From: Bacteroidota bacterium
Lineage (GTDB): Bacteria > Bacteroidota > Bacteroidia > Bacteroidales > DTGW01
Reading direction: 5' to 3'
Length of the DNA: 64,000 nucleotides
NCBI GenBank assembly: GCA_029550865.1
Contig: JAKPGM010000071.1
Span: forward strand, 1 to 64,000
Shown here: in pieces, positions 10,830 through 20,553 of the stretch
Layout: every line of letters begins with the position of its first letter
Position numbering within the stretch: the stretch's first letter is position 1
Notes under the pieces: model-generated
Told to the model about the DNA's origin: nothing
Database searches by the model: none
The model's input: only the letters and a program-made list of their open reading frames with translations
Program-made: the position numbers and the translations under genes

Positions 10830-11615
10830 ATGAAGAAGTGGTGGATTGTTTTCATAATTCCGTTGTTAATTCAGGGGGTATCCTGTACCCGGCATAGGGA
10901 TATTACCTATTTGCGAGGTATAGGACAAAGTGTATCCGATTCGCTTATTCAAACTACCTATAACATATATAAAGTACAACCCTTTGATGTGCTGTATATA
11001 CGGGTAATGAGTGCGCTGGACCCCAAAGCAGAAGAAATGTTTAATCAAAACATGCAGTCATCTGCACTTTCGGGGAACATGAACAATATGGGGACTTTTT
11101 ACTTTTCGGGATATCCTATCAATGAACTGGGCTTCATCAAGATGCCAATTCTGGGGGAGATATATGTGTCGGGGTTAACCCAGAAGGAGATTGAAGAACA
11201 GGTACAACAGCGTGTTCGAGAATACATTCCCGATGCTGAGGTGAAGGTTCGCTTATTGAGTTTTAAGGTGACTCTTCTGGGCGAAATTGGCTCGGGGCAG
11301 CATACCATCCTTGCCGAACGAGCTAATTTGCTGGAGGTTCTGGCCATGGGCGGTGATATACAAAAAACAGGTAACAAGCATAATGTGCTCATTTTACGAA
11401 CCACCCCCCAGGGCATGCGCAGCTACCGGGTCGACTTAACGGATAAAAATATCGTGAGTTCACCCCTGTTCTATGTACAACCCAACGATATTATCTACGT
11501 TGAGCCTACCAAGGCTGCTTCCTTGCGTATATCACTTTCGGAACTTTCTTTATTTATCTCGTCTATTACGGCAGTTACCAGTATGTATTTCTTAATTAGA
11601 TCTATAAGTCAATAA
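10830..11615 (+). CDS. polysaccharide biosynthesis/export (Wza-like) lipoprotein
   Basis: Poly_export and SLBB-type organisation: YKVQPFDVLYIRV...GLTQKEIEEQV...VTLLGEIGSGQHTI, C-terminal TM. Confidence 0.88.
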   Translation: MKKWWIVFIIPLLIQGVSCTRHRDITYLRGIGQSVSDSLIQTTYNIYKVQPFDVLYIRVMSALDPKAEEMFNQNMQSSALSGNMNNMGTFYFSGYPINELGFIKMPILGEIYVSGLTQKEIEEQVQQRVREYIPDAEVKVRLLSFKVTLLGEIGSGQHTILAERANLLEVLAMGGDIQKTGNKHNVLILRTTPQGMRSYRVDLTDKNIVSSPLFYVQPNDIIYVEPTKAASLRISLSELSLFISSITAVTSMYFLIRSISQ

Positions 11616-11620
11616 ATCTT

Positions 11621-14047
11621 ATGACGCTCGACGAACGGGAACTATATCAACAGGAAGAGCCTGCATTTAACATCAAGCGATATTTGTTTAAGGTCATCAT
11701 GAATTGGCCGTTTTTTATCATATCGCTGGTAATAGCATTTACAATTGGTTACTTAACCATACGTTATTCAGAGCCCATTTATAAGGTGAGCACTACCCTG
11801 GTAATCAACAACGACCCACAGGGAGTCACTTTTATTTCTCCTTTTGCCGGCCAGGCCATTAGTCAGAAAAATATGCAGAACGAAATTACAGCGCTAAAGT
11901 CATATACCCTCACCTTAAAAACTCTATCAGAGCTTGACTATTTGGTTTCTTACGTTTTGGTAGGTCGTGTTAAAGAAACAAAAATATATAAACCATTCTT
12001 TCGGGTAATACTCGACACTTCGAAAAATAACCTTACCTATGCGCCTGTTTATCTTACATTTTTAAATGATAATGAATTCCTCGTCGAAATCAATGACCCA
12101 GAACGAGTACGTAAGGTATTGCGCTTTGGTGAACGATTCGAAAACGAGTATTTTAGCTTTACCATCGTCAAAGAAAGAAATGAACCCATCAATCCCCGCC
12201 TTATTGATCAGCGAATCAAGTTTTTCTTTTTTGTCAATGATATCAAACAACTGGTGCGAATATATCAGCATAAGTTACAAATCTCTCTTGATGAGAAGAA
12301 AAGCTCGGTAATAACGCTTTCCACAACCGGACCAATCCCCGAACAGGAAGTCGACTATCTCAATAAATTGACTGAAGTGTATATCCGTAACAATCTGGAT
12401 GAAAAAAATAGAGCTTCGGAAAATGTCATTAAGTTTATCGATCTTCAACTTGCTCAGGTTTCTGATTCGCTTTCTAAGATTGAGAAACGATTACAGGATT
12501 TTCGCAATGAAAATGGGATATTTGACATTAAGCTGGAAGAAAATTTCTCCACCTCTCGACTCAACGAATTGCAAACAACAAAGTTCAACAATGAGTTAAA
12601 ACTTCGCTACTGTAGGTATATTCGCAACTATATCGATCGAAAAGCTGACTTTCGCGACGTAGTAGCCCCCTCAACTTTTGATATTGTAGATCCTGTTTTC
12701 AATTCGGCTGTAAATAGTTTGATAGCTTTATACAATGAGCGGGCACTGATGAATGTTTCTCAAACCGAGAAGAACCCCAACTACAAAGTTCTGGATGCCA
12801 AAATTGAAGCTGCCCGAAAAATTTTGCTCGAAAGTTTGAATGAAATAGAAAATTCGCTGAATTACTCTCAGCGAATTACTCAGGATGCTATTGTTAACGA
12901 GGAAAAAAAGCTCTTTAATTTACCCCCCATCGAACGACGTTTGATGGCTATCCAGCGTGAATACGACATCAACAATAACATTTTTTCATTTTTATTGCAA
13001 AAGCGAGCCGAAGCAGGGATAAATAAAGCATCTAATGTAGCCGACAGTAAGGTACTGGATATTGCACGAATCGAAAATGCAAGCCTAATTAAACCTAACA
13101 GGGCACGAGTATATACACTATCGCTAATTTTAGGGCTGGCTATTCCGCTGGCTATCATTCTTCTGATGGAATTCTTAAATAATAAAATTACCGATTTGCG
13201 TATTGTAAGCCGCTTGAAAAAAGCAAGCTTTATTGGTGCAGTAGGTCATAACAGCAAAGAATCGGAAATACCTGTATTTGAGTTTCCTCGTTCTGCCCTG
13301 GCAGAATCTTTCCGGGGATTACGATCGAATCTAAATTATTTGTTACGAGAGAAAAATGAAAAAATTATTCTAATCACCTCAACCATCAGTGGCGAAGGGA
13401 AAACATTCTGTACCGTAAACCTTGCGACCATTCTGGCCATGTCGAACAAAAAAACACTGCTGGCATCGTTTGACTTGCGAAAACCAAAGTTACATAAGTA
13501 CTTTGACCTTCCCAATACCTTGGGTATTAGCAACTTCCTGATTAACCAGGCCAATCTCGATGATATCATTCTGGCAACCAACATCAATCATCTTTACTTA
13601 CTTCCCTCGGGACCAGTTCCTCCTAACCCTGCAGAACTATTGGAAACAGATAAAATGCGAGAATTAATTGAATCGATAAAGGAACAATTTGACTATATTA
13701 TCATCGACTCCCCTCCTATTGCTATCGTTGCCGATGCCATTATTCTATCGGAGTATGCCGATGCTACTTTGTACATTGCTCGGTATAATTATTCTACAAA
13801 AGATGTAGTAGACCTGGCGGATGAGCTGGCCGAACGACAACAACTCAAGCGTGTTTACCTGCTGGTAAACGATGTGAAAGTTCCTGGTTATTATGGATAT
13901 TCTTCGTACTATGCTTCTCGTTATGGCTATACCTCCTACCATTATACTTATGGCTATAGCTATTATGCATATGGCAGCGATTACTATCAGGATAGTGAAA
14001 CACCACGGACACTAAAAGAAAAAATTAAAGCCTGGTTTGGTATGTAG
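11621..14047 (+). CDS. Wzc-like polysaccharide co-polymerase / tyrosine autokinase
   Basis: Wzz domain plus Walker A (SGEGKTFCTVNLA), DSPP motif, Tyr-rich C-terminus. Confidence 0.92.
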   Translation: MTLDERELYQQEEPAFNIKRYLFKVIMNWPFFIISLVIAFTIGYLTIRYSEPIYKVSTTLVINNDPQGVTFISPFAGQAISQKNMQNEITALKSYTLTLKTLSELDYLVSYVLVGRVKETKIYKPFFRVILDTSKNNLTYAPVYLTFLNDNEFLVEINDPERVRKVLRFGERFENEYFSFTIVKERNEPINPRLIDQRIKFFFFVNDIKQLVRIYQHKLQISLDEKKSSVITLSTTGPIPEQEVDYLNKLTEVYIRNNLDEKNRASENVIKFIDLQLAQVSDSLSKIEKRLQDFRNENGIFDIKLEENFSTSRLNELQTTKFNNELKLRYCRYIRNYIDRKADFRDVVAPSTFDIVDPVFNSAVNSLIALYNERALMNVSQTEKNPNYKVLDAKIEAARKILLESLNEIENSLNYSQRITQDAIVNEEKKLFNLPPIERRLMAIQREYDINNNIFSFLLQKRAEAGINKASNVADSKVLDIARIENASLIKPNRARVYTLSLILGLAIPLAIILLMEFLNNKITDLRIVSRLKKASFIGAVGHNSKESEIPVFEFPRSALAESFRGLRSNLNYLLREKNEKIILITSTISGEGKTFCTVNLATILAMSNKKTLLASFDLRKPKLHKYFDLPNTLGISNFLINQANLDDIILATNINHLYLLPSGPVPPNPAELLETDKMRELIESIKEQFDYIIIDSPPIAIVADAIILSEYADATLYIARYNYSTKDVVDLADELAERQQLKRVYLLVNDVKVPGYYGYSSYYASRYGYTSYHYTYGYSYYAYGSDYYQDSETPRTLKEKIKAWFGM

Positions 14048-14143
14048 CATTTCATGTTTATTCTAACCAATTTTTCTCTCAAGCTAATCTTCTAATACCT
14101 GATCAAGCAAAGGATAAGCATTATTTTATATTTGTACCGACTG

Positions 14144-14896
14144 CTAGAGTGGTTCGTTTCGTCGTTGAAGTAAGGTGTTGGCAAAAACAAAATCCCGCAA
14201 TTTTTCATTCTCGGCATCTAATATTTGTTGATTATTCCCTTGCCAGGCCACATGACCATCGGCAAGAAAAACGATGTTTTTACCCAGTCGCATTACCGAG
14301 TTCATGTCGTGGGTATTGATAATAGTCGTTATTCCATATTCTTCCGTAATTTCCTGGATGAGTTCATCGATAACAATAGCTGTTTTGGGGTCAAGGCCCG
14401 AATTGGGTTCGTCACAGAATAAATATTGTGGATTTAGCGCTATAGCCCGTGCTATACCCACCCGCTTTTGCATACCTCCACTGAGCTCAGAAGGGTAAAG
14501 TTTATGGACATTATACAAATTTACACGTTGCAAGCAAAAGGCTACTCTCTCCTTTTTTTCTGCCTCGGAAAGCTGGGTAAACAGGTCGAGCGGAAACTTC
14601 ACATTTTCCTCTACCGTCATTGAGTCGAAAAGAGCGCTACCCTGAAATAGCATGCCTATGGTCTTTCGAATCTCCCTCTTTTCTCGATCATTAAGCGAAG
14701 TGAAGTCAACTCCCTCGTACAGTATTCGCCCCTCATCGGGAACTAACAACCCTACCAAACATTTTAGCAGCACTGTTTTTCCCGAACCACTCTGTCCAAT
14801 AACCAGATTAGTAATTCCCTTCTGAAATGTAACGGAAATATCGAAAAGTACTTGCTTATCGCCAAAATATTTTGATAAATGTTGTACTTCGATCAT
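14144..14896 (-). CDS. ABC transporter ATP-binding protein, MlaF-like
   Basis: Walker A GQSGSGKTVLLK, signature LSGGMQKRVGIARA; pairs with MlaE-like permease. Confidence 0.9.
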   Translation of the reverse strand: MIEVQHLSKYFGDKQVLFDISVTFQKGITNLVIGQSGSGKTVLLKCLVGLLVPDEGRILYEGVDFTSLNDREKREIRKTIGMLFQGSALFDSMTVEENVKFPLDLFTQLSEAEKKERVAFCLQRVNLYNVHKLYPSELSGGMQKRVGIARAIALNPQYLFCDEPNSGLDPKTAIVIDELIQEITEEYGITTIINTHDMNSVMRLGKNIVFLADGHVAWQGNNQQILDAENEKLRDFVFANTLLQRRNEPL

Positions 14897-15636
14897 GCGA
14901 GCAATAATTGGGTTAATACGAGATTGAAAAATAACACAAACACGCTACCATACACAGTTGCCTGTGTACTGGCATTACCAACCTCTACTGAACCTCCTCG
15001 AGCATAATAACCAAAGTAGGAGGATATGGAGGTAATTAAAAACGCAAAAACCAGTGTTTTAATGGTTGCATAGGTCACGTAGTAAGGATGAAAATTGTAC
15101 TGAATCCCATAGATAAATTCGTCGGAAGCAATGATACCGGTAGTGAAACCCGCCACCCAACCCCCGATGATCCCCACCATGGTACTAAGAACCATTAGTA
15201 TGGGATTAAACAACAAGGCTGCTATTATTTTGGGAAGTGTAACAAAACTTGCAGAGTTCACCCCCATCATTTCCAGTGCATCAATTTGCTCGGTAATACG
15301 CATACTGCCAATCTCAGAAGCAATGTTTGAACCTACCTTTCCTGCAAGTATTAGCCCAATAATCGTCGATGAAAATTCTAACAACAATGAATCACGTACT
15401 GCATAGGCTATTAGATAGTTTGGCAAAATTGGCGATTTTACATTGTATACTGCCTGAATTGTTAATACCGCCCCAATAAATACCGAAATGAGCGTAACTA
15501 TCCCTATCGAACGAACTCCAATCTTGTCGATCTCCCGAATAGTCTGGCGTATATATATGTTCCATCTTTCGGGCTTTACAAAAACCTTACTGAGAAAGAT
15601 GAAATACTGACCTACATGAAAAATAAAACGCGACAT
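14893..15636 (-). CDS. MlaE/YrbE-family ABC permease
   Basis: IGLILAGKVGSNIASEIGSMRITEQIDALEMMGVN motif. Confidence 0.92.
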   Translation of the reverse strand: MSRFIFHVGQYFIFLSKVFVKPERWNIYIRQTIREIDKIGVRSIGIVTLISVFIGAVLTIQAVYNVKSPILPNYLIAYAVRDSLLLEFSSTIIGLILAGKVGSNIASEIGSMRITEQIDALEMMGVNSASFVTLPKIIAALLFNPILMVLSTMVGIIGGWVAGFTTGIIASDEFIYGIQYNFHPYYVTYATIKTLVFAFLITSISSYFGYYARGGSVEVGNASTQATVYGSVFVLFFNLVLTQLLLA

Positions 15637-15735
15637 GATTGGTAAACAATTCTAAGACCTGTTAAAATTACGAAAATATTTAAAATATGGTTTAGCGCAA
15701 TAAAGTACTGAAACCTCTTGTAAATACTATTTTCC

Positions 15736-17331
15736 CTAAAAATCAATATACACATTATTCCAATTCACCTTGAATGCGATATAGAACAATTGCGACTCAA
15801 GTACAAGCGGATTAATATTACCCTTGCGTACAATATAGCCAATCTCAATTTTCTGACGAGCCTGGGGATTAATCCAGTACCCTAACGATAAAGCTATAAA
15901 ATTCGTTTCGGTGTAGGGACTGGTCCCCAGAAAGGGGGTTGGATAACTAAGAACTGATACGAAACGACTCTTTTTGGGAAGCAGTGGCATAGCTTTATAC
16001 CCATATTTGGACCATACGCTTTGTGCAGTAAAGGTTGCACGCCGAAACGAATAAACGGCAAACAAAATCTTTTCATCAAAATTATTGCCCAACAAATGTG
16101 CAAGGGGTTGATTAAAATGAGAATAGTAGAGTGCCGAATCAGATGAGGTGTACACCTGTTCCCCTGCAATATTCCATTCGCTTTGCAAATATAAATTTGG
16201 TACGCTAAAAGCATTATACCATTTAATACCCAATTGATAGGCCGCATTTGCTTTGTTTATTTGTCGATAGTGAGGATTGCCCAGGGCTATCTGCTGGTAA
16301 AGAATCAGCCTTGGCAACACATTTAAGCGAATGTTAAACCCAATGACAGAACTGAATCCCGAATCTCTTTTTATTAGGTCGGCAAACGGCAACGGATTAA
16401 AAAATAGCGGATTAAGCCTGGTATTTTGAATTCGGTTGGGATATCGGAAAACATACCCTTCGAAAAACGATAGCTCTACTCGACGATGAGGCAAAAATGA
16501 AATGACCCCAAAGCTATTGAGTCGTTTCCCTCTTACACCATAAGCGCTAATGGGTAACGTATCGATCATGGTTACCGAAAAGATTCTGGTAAAATACCAT
16601 CTACCGGAATGATATTGTAACGAAAGATATGGGTAGTTAAATGATACATCGGAAAGCAATAGGGAACGATAGCCATCCCCTGCAAAAAATTTCCCTGTTC
16701 CTAAATACAATTTCAACCTTTTATGAATCGAAAATGCAATGTTTCCCTGGGCAATAGCATAATCGAATGCCCCCGTTCCAAACCGTCGCGCCTGTCCCAT
16801 TCCTGGCGCTACATTGGCGCTATGGATGTAGTCCGAAAGGTATATGGGAAACCTCGACTGACACTCAAGCACCGACGATTCAAAATAAAGTTTTCCCAAA
16901 AGATTACCTCCTACCAACACCCCGCGAATGTTGTGATAATAAGGCAACGAGTTATCCGACATCTTTCCATAGCTAAAGTGAAAGAGAGGGTTGGCAATCA
17001 GCTTATAATTGGGGGAATCAACTACAAGATATGATTCGTAAAACATCTTGCGCACCCACCAGGGACGTTGTCGATGGCTTAGGAAGGTATCTTTTGTTGA
17101 ATAGATATTCTCGAAAGTACTATAATCATAAGGTTTGAGGAAAGTCGAATAAACGATTTCATTACCAAATATGCTTTGCTCGGTTTGTATGATAGCCTCG
17201 CGCTCGAGGGGTACAAAAACCTGTGCCTGGGTGAGAGATGTATTTATACTGAAAAATGAAATACTTAGCACGATCAACAAAATCATGTTGATACGTCTAA
17301 AGAAAGCTATGTTGCAAAACACGTCTCGCAT
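15736..17331 (-). CDS. Wzi-like capsule assembly outer-membrane protein (paralog 1)
   Basis: KLYLGTGKFFAGDGYRSLLLSDVSFNYPYLSLQY motif; signal peptide probably starts at an internal Met (MILLIVLSISFF). Confidence 0.7.
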   Translation of the reverse strand: MRDVFCNIAFFRRINMILLIVLSISFFSINTSLTQAQVFVPLEREAIIQTEQSIFGNEIVYSTFLKPYDYSTFENIYSTKDTFLSHRQRPWWVRKMFYESYLVVDSPNYKLIANPLFHFSYGKMSDNSLPYYHNIRGVLVGGNLLGKLYFESSVLECQSRFPIYLSDYIHSANVAPGMGQARRFGTGAFDYAIAQGNIAFSIHKRLKLYLGTGKFFAGDGYRSLLLSDVSFNYPYLSLQYHSGRWYFTRIFSVTMIDTLPISAYGVRGKRLNSFGVISFLPHRRVELSFFEGYVFRYPNRIQNTRLNPLFFNPLPFADLIKRDSGFSSVIGFNIRLNVLPRLILYQQIALGNPHYRQINKANAAYQLGIKWYNAFSVPNLYLQSEWNIAGEQVYTSSDSALYYSHFNQPLAHLLGNNFDEKILFAVYSFRRATFTAQSVWSKYGYKAMPLLPKKSRFVSVLSYPTPFLGTSPYTETNFIALSLGYWINPQARQKIEIGYIVRKGNINPLVLESQLFYIAFKVNWNNVYIDF

Positions 17332-17453
17332 CCCAAAAAAAATTAAATGTTCGCTAAATGGTCGGATATTATTTGCATGATAAAAGTTTCAATCCAACTG
17401 GCAAGCAGGTTGATAAAATTATTCTCAAAATTGGTTGCACTTTTGCTATTCAT
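17329..17453 (-). repeat. dispersed leader element, diverged minus-strand copy J, with a 36-aa ORF (17343..17453)
   Basis: Minus strand: ATGAATAGCAAAAGTGCAACCAATTTTGAGAATAATTTTATCAACCTGCTTGCC...ATCATGCAAATAATATCCGACCATTTAGCGAACATTTAATTTTTTTTGGGATG; ends at the ATG of ORF 15736..17331. Confidence 0.6.
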
Positions 17454-17454
17454 G

Positions 17455-18939
17455 TTAGTAGTCTCTTTCATCATTAAAGAATTGGGCGGTAATACCTATC
17501 CGAACAATTGTCTCAGCAATACTATTAGGGCTATTATCTGTCACGTGTTGTAAACTTACAAACCCATGGATAGGAAATCGTTTTGATATGGTACGGTATA
17601 TTCTAACCTCTCCCCAAAACAGTCGATGACGTTCGCCCTGCAGAAATACTGCCTCATCGTTGTGTGTTTGGCGAATCAGGTACGAACGATAAATATTTTG
17701 TCCCACATTCTGCGTGGGCAGGCTGTCCCTACCCTGAAGTGCCATGCTTGTTTTAGCCAAAACCGACCAACGCCCTTTGTTGTATCGTACAACAAACAGC
17801 CATTCCTCAAAATTTGCTCCCAGGGGATGCCCCAGCGGATGATAGTTTGTCCCATAGTTGAGAGCGGATGAACTGTGCGAGTAGGTATATGGCCTTACGC
17901 GCGAGTACTCAAACTGACTATACAGGTTGGGCACGCCAAACAAACGATAAGTTTTTATTCCTGCCAGTAAACCATATTTGTTTCCCCACCACTGCGGTTG
18001 TTGTACAATTTTTTTGATACTCAGGTCATCAATAAAAAGCTGCTGATAAAGTCGGGTTGATTGTCCCAATAATAGGGAGACATGAAGGCCAAGGTTAGCA
18101 TTATCGGGTGAGTGCAGGGAATATTCTACCGGCCTAAAGAAAATTATAGGATTCAGGTATGAGGGGTCTATACCACGTTGAGTGCTTGCATCCTTATCCC
18201 ACCAGATTACCGACTCAAAAAATCCCAACGAAAGCCTATGAGTGACCTTGAAATCGAAAAAGTGAAAAACACCATATTTGTTTAAAAAATTGCCTGAAGC
18301 AGCCTGGGTGTTTATATCTTTAAGGTAGCCCCACAGGATATGATATTGGATTCTCCAGAAATGTACACGCAATTGCAAATAAGGATAATATGCCGAATAA
18401 TCCGAAAGCCAGAGCGAACGATAACCATCACCCCAGTGCTTTTTGCCATAACCCACATCAAAAGCACAGTATTTTAAAGGAACATAGCTTAATTCACCCA
18501 AAAGTAAAGGCCTGTAATAGTTGGTTTTCCCTAATGTTAGAGCTTTCCCGCCTTCCGGTAAAATCCGGTTGCTATCTATTTGCGAGGCTATCCAATTGGA
18601 ATATCTTTCAATATTTACGGACAAGGCAAGCCACAACGATATTTTTTTACCCATCGGTAATGAAGTAAACAACCCTGGCGAAGCGCTGTATATTACTTTT
18701 TGTTTACTCGAAAAACCTATGTTGCTATTTAACAGTGGAAGGATTTTAAATTGCCTGGACACAGTATCTGCTTCGATAGGAACGCTGGCAAATGCCGAAT
18801 GATAGGCTACATTACTAAGATATAATTTATCTATAACAATGCGTTCGCTTTTAGAAAAATAGCCAGTATATTGACCAAGAACATTTTCCAGCGCTGCAAG
18901 AAAAATTACTATACAAGCAATAATTTTAAATATTTGCAT
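17455..18939 (-). CDS. Wzi-like capsule assembly outer-membrane protein (paralog 2)
   Basis: GYGKKHWGDGYRSLWLSDYSAYYPYLQLRV motif shared with the adjacent paralog; signal peptide. Confidence 0.7.
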   Translation of the reverse strand: MQIFKIIACIVIFLAALENVLGQYTGYFSKSERIVIDKLYLSNVAYHSAFASVPIEADTVSRQFKILPLLNSNIGFSSKQKVIYSASPGLFTSLPMGKKISLWLALSVNIERYSNWIASQIDSNRILPEGGKALTLGKTNYYRPLLLGELSYVPLKYCAFDVGYGKKHWGDGYRSLWLSDYSAYYPYLQLRVHFWRIQYHILWGYLKDINTQAASGNFLNKYGVFHFFDFKVTHRLSLGFFESVIWWDKDASTQRGIDPSYLNPIIFFRPVEYSLHSPDNANLGLHVSLLLGQSTRLYQQLFIDDLSIKKIVQQPQWWGNKYGLLAGIKTYRLFGVPNLYSQFEYSRVRPYTYSHSSSALNYGTNYHPLGHPLGANFEEWLFVVRYNKGRWSVLAKTSMALQGRDSLPTQNVGQNIYRSYLIRQTHNDEAVFLQGERHRLFWGEVRIYRTISKRFPIHGFVSLQHVTDNSPNSIAETIVRIGITAQFFNDERDY

Positions 18940-18943
18940 GCTT

Positions 18944-20017
18944 TTACCAGAAAAATCTGTTGCTTTTCACAAAAAAGACAATTTCGGGCAGTACTGAGAA
19001 AATAATAGCCATGATAAAAATAAGCATCCCCAGATCGATAATCCCCCAGTGATTGAGATATACAACGGTAAGTCCGATGATTACATTGGCTGTTATAATT
19101 AAAAGCGTCGATTGAAAATGCGAGAACCCCATTGAGAGGAGCTTATGATGCACATGATTTTTATCGGGTTTAAAAAGCGATCGTCCTTTTACCAGCCGAA
19201 TAATCATTACGCGAAGCGTATCGAAGAGCGGCACAATGAGAATACCGAACGATACGGCGGGTGCTGCATGGATAAAATAGGGAATGTCGGGGTTGGTGTT
19301 CATTTCATTGAACTTAACAGCAAATACCGCCATAAACAAGCCAATGATAAGCGAACCCGTGTCGCCCATGAAAATTTTATTTTTTCGTCCAAAAACATTA
19401 AATCCAAAAAAGGTTAACAGTGACCCCATCACAGCCGCTGCCAAAATAGCATAGGCAATGGAACCTGCCAGAAAAAACCAGGTACCAAAAAATAAAGTGG
19501 CTACAATACCTACCCCCGATGCAAGCCCATCGATCCCATCGATAAGATTAAACCCATTGATAATGGCTAAAAATACAAAAAGGGTCAACCCAATACTTGC
19601 CCAATACGGAATATGGTAAATTCCATAAAATCCATGCAATGAGGTGAATCGAAAATCACCCATAACGATGATAATCAGTGATGCGATAACTTGACCCATT
19701 AATTTTTTTAGGGGGGCTGTAACCAGAATGTCATCCTTTACCCCCACAAAGAAAAGGATCAGGGACGCAGCAATTATGTATTGAAATTCGAAATGACGAA
19801 AGAAATAGGTATACAAGGTAAAAGGAATAAGGATACCCGTAAAAATAGCAATCCCCCCCAATGTCGGTACACTTGTCGAGTGTGATTTCCGTTTCCCGGG
19901 TTCGTCGGTTAATCGTTTGGCATGCGCTACTTTAACAATGGTAGGTATAGATGTTAGAACAATGAAAAAAGCTGTAAGAAAAGATAATAAAATCACTAAT
20001 CGCTGATCAAACAACAT
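18944..20017 (-). CDS. undecaprenyl-phosphate sugar-1-phosphate transferase (WecA/TagO/MraY family)
   Basis: DDxxx, NGFNLIDGIDGLA and MGDTGSL motifs, multiple TMs. Confidence 0.9.
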   Translation of the reverse strand: MLFDQRLVILLSFLTAFFIVLTSIPTIVKVAHAKRLTDEPGKRKSHSTSVPTLGGIAIFTGILIPFTLYTYFFRHFEFQYIIAASLILFFVGVKDDILVTAPLKKLMGQVIASLIIIVMGDFRFTSLHGFYGIYHIPYWASIGLTLFVFLAIINGFNLIDGIDGLASGVGIVATLFFGTWFFLAGSIAYAILAAAVMGSLLTFFGFNVFGRKNKIFMGDTGSLIIGLFMAVFAVKFNEMNTNPDIPYFIHAAPAVSFGILIVPLFDTLRVMIIRLVKGRSLFKPDKNHVHHKLLSMGFSHFQSTLLIITANVIIGLTVVYLNHWGIIDLGMLIFIMAIIFSVLPEIVFFVKSNRFFW

Positions 20018-20420
20018 GTTCCATTCGTTTTAATGTTCAAAGTTACACTATTTGTGCCACTCTTGCGAAATTATGCCTGTATTTGCTAACAATTAGCTTT
20101 ATCCCTAAAAAATAGGTAGATAATAATTTAATGCAAGATAGCCTATAGCGTATATCATAATATTGTAAAGTTAATAATAAAATGTAGCAAGCAAAAAGAT
20201 TTTTAATACAAGTGGTCTCAGTTTTGTCGTTACCATGGAAAAAAAAGTTTTACTAATTAAAACACTCGATCTGCTTAAATACTTCGTATCAGCCAAAAAA
20301 GTTTCAATGATTTTTTCGAAAAAAATAGCTAACTTCGGGAACAAGTTGATTATTTGAAAGCAAAATAATAACATTGCAAGCAAAAGGCTGAAGGAGATTT
20401 TGATGACCTTATCAAAAAGG

Positions 20421-20553
20421 AAATGAGCATGTATGGCAGTATTCTCAAACGAGTATGAGAATAATTTCTTATACCTGCTTAATTTTGTGATACTATAATA
20501 CATGCGAATTCCATCCGACCGCTATAAAAAATTAAAAAATATTTTCGGATGAA
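20421..20553 (+). repeat. dispersed leader element, copy C
   Basis: GAAATGAGCATGTATGGCAG...TACATGCGAATTCCATCCGACC...ATTTTCGGATGAA; ends on the USP start codon at 20549. Confidence 0.9.

Noticed and set aside
14125-14137. TATATTTG as a promoter -7 box
   Set aside because: It lies between the 3' ends of two convergent genes with no downstream gene in that orientation.
20235-20357. Plus-strand 40-codon ORF MEKKVLLIKTLDLLKYF...
   Set aside because: Short, AT-rich, Lys/Ile-biased composition expected by chance; no supporting context.
20171-20503. Minus-strand ORF of 110 aa (MYYSITKLSRYKK...)
   Set aside because: Its N-terminal part is the antisense of leader element copy C and the rest is AT-rich intergenic sequence with no recognisable family.
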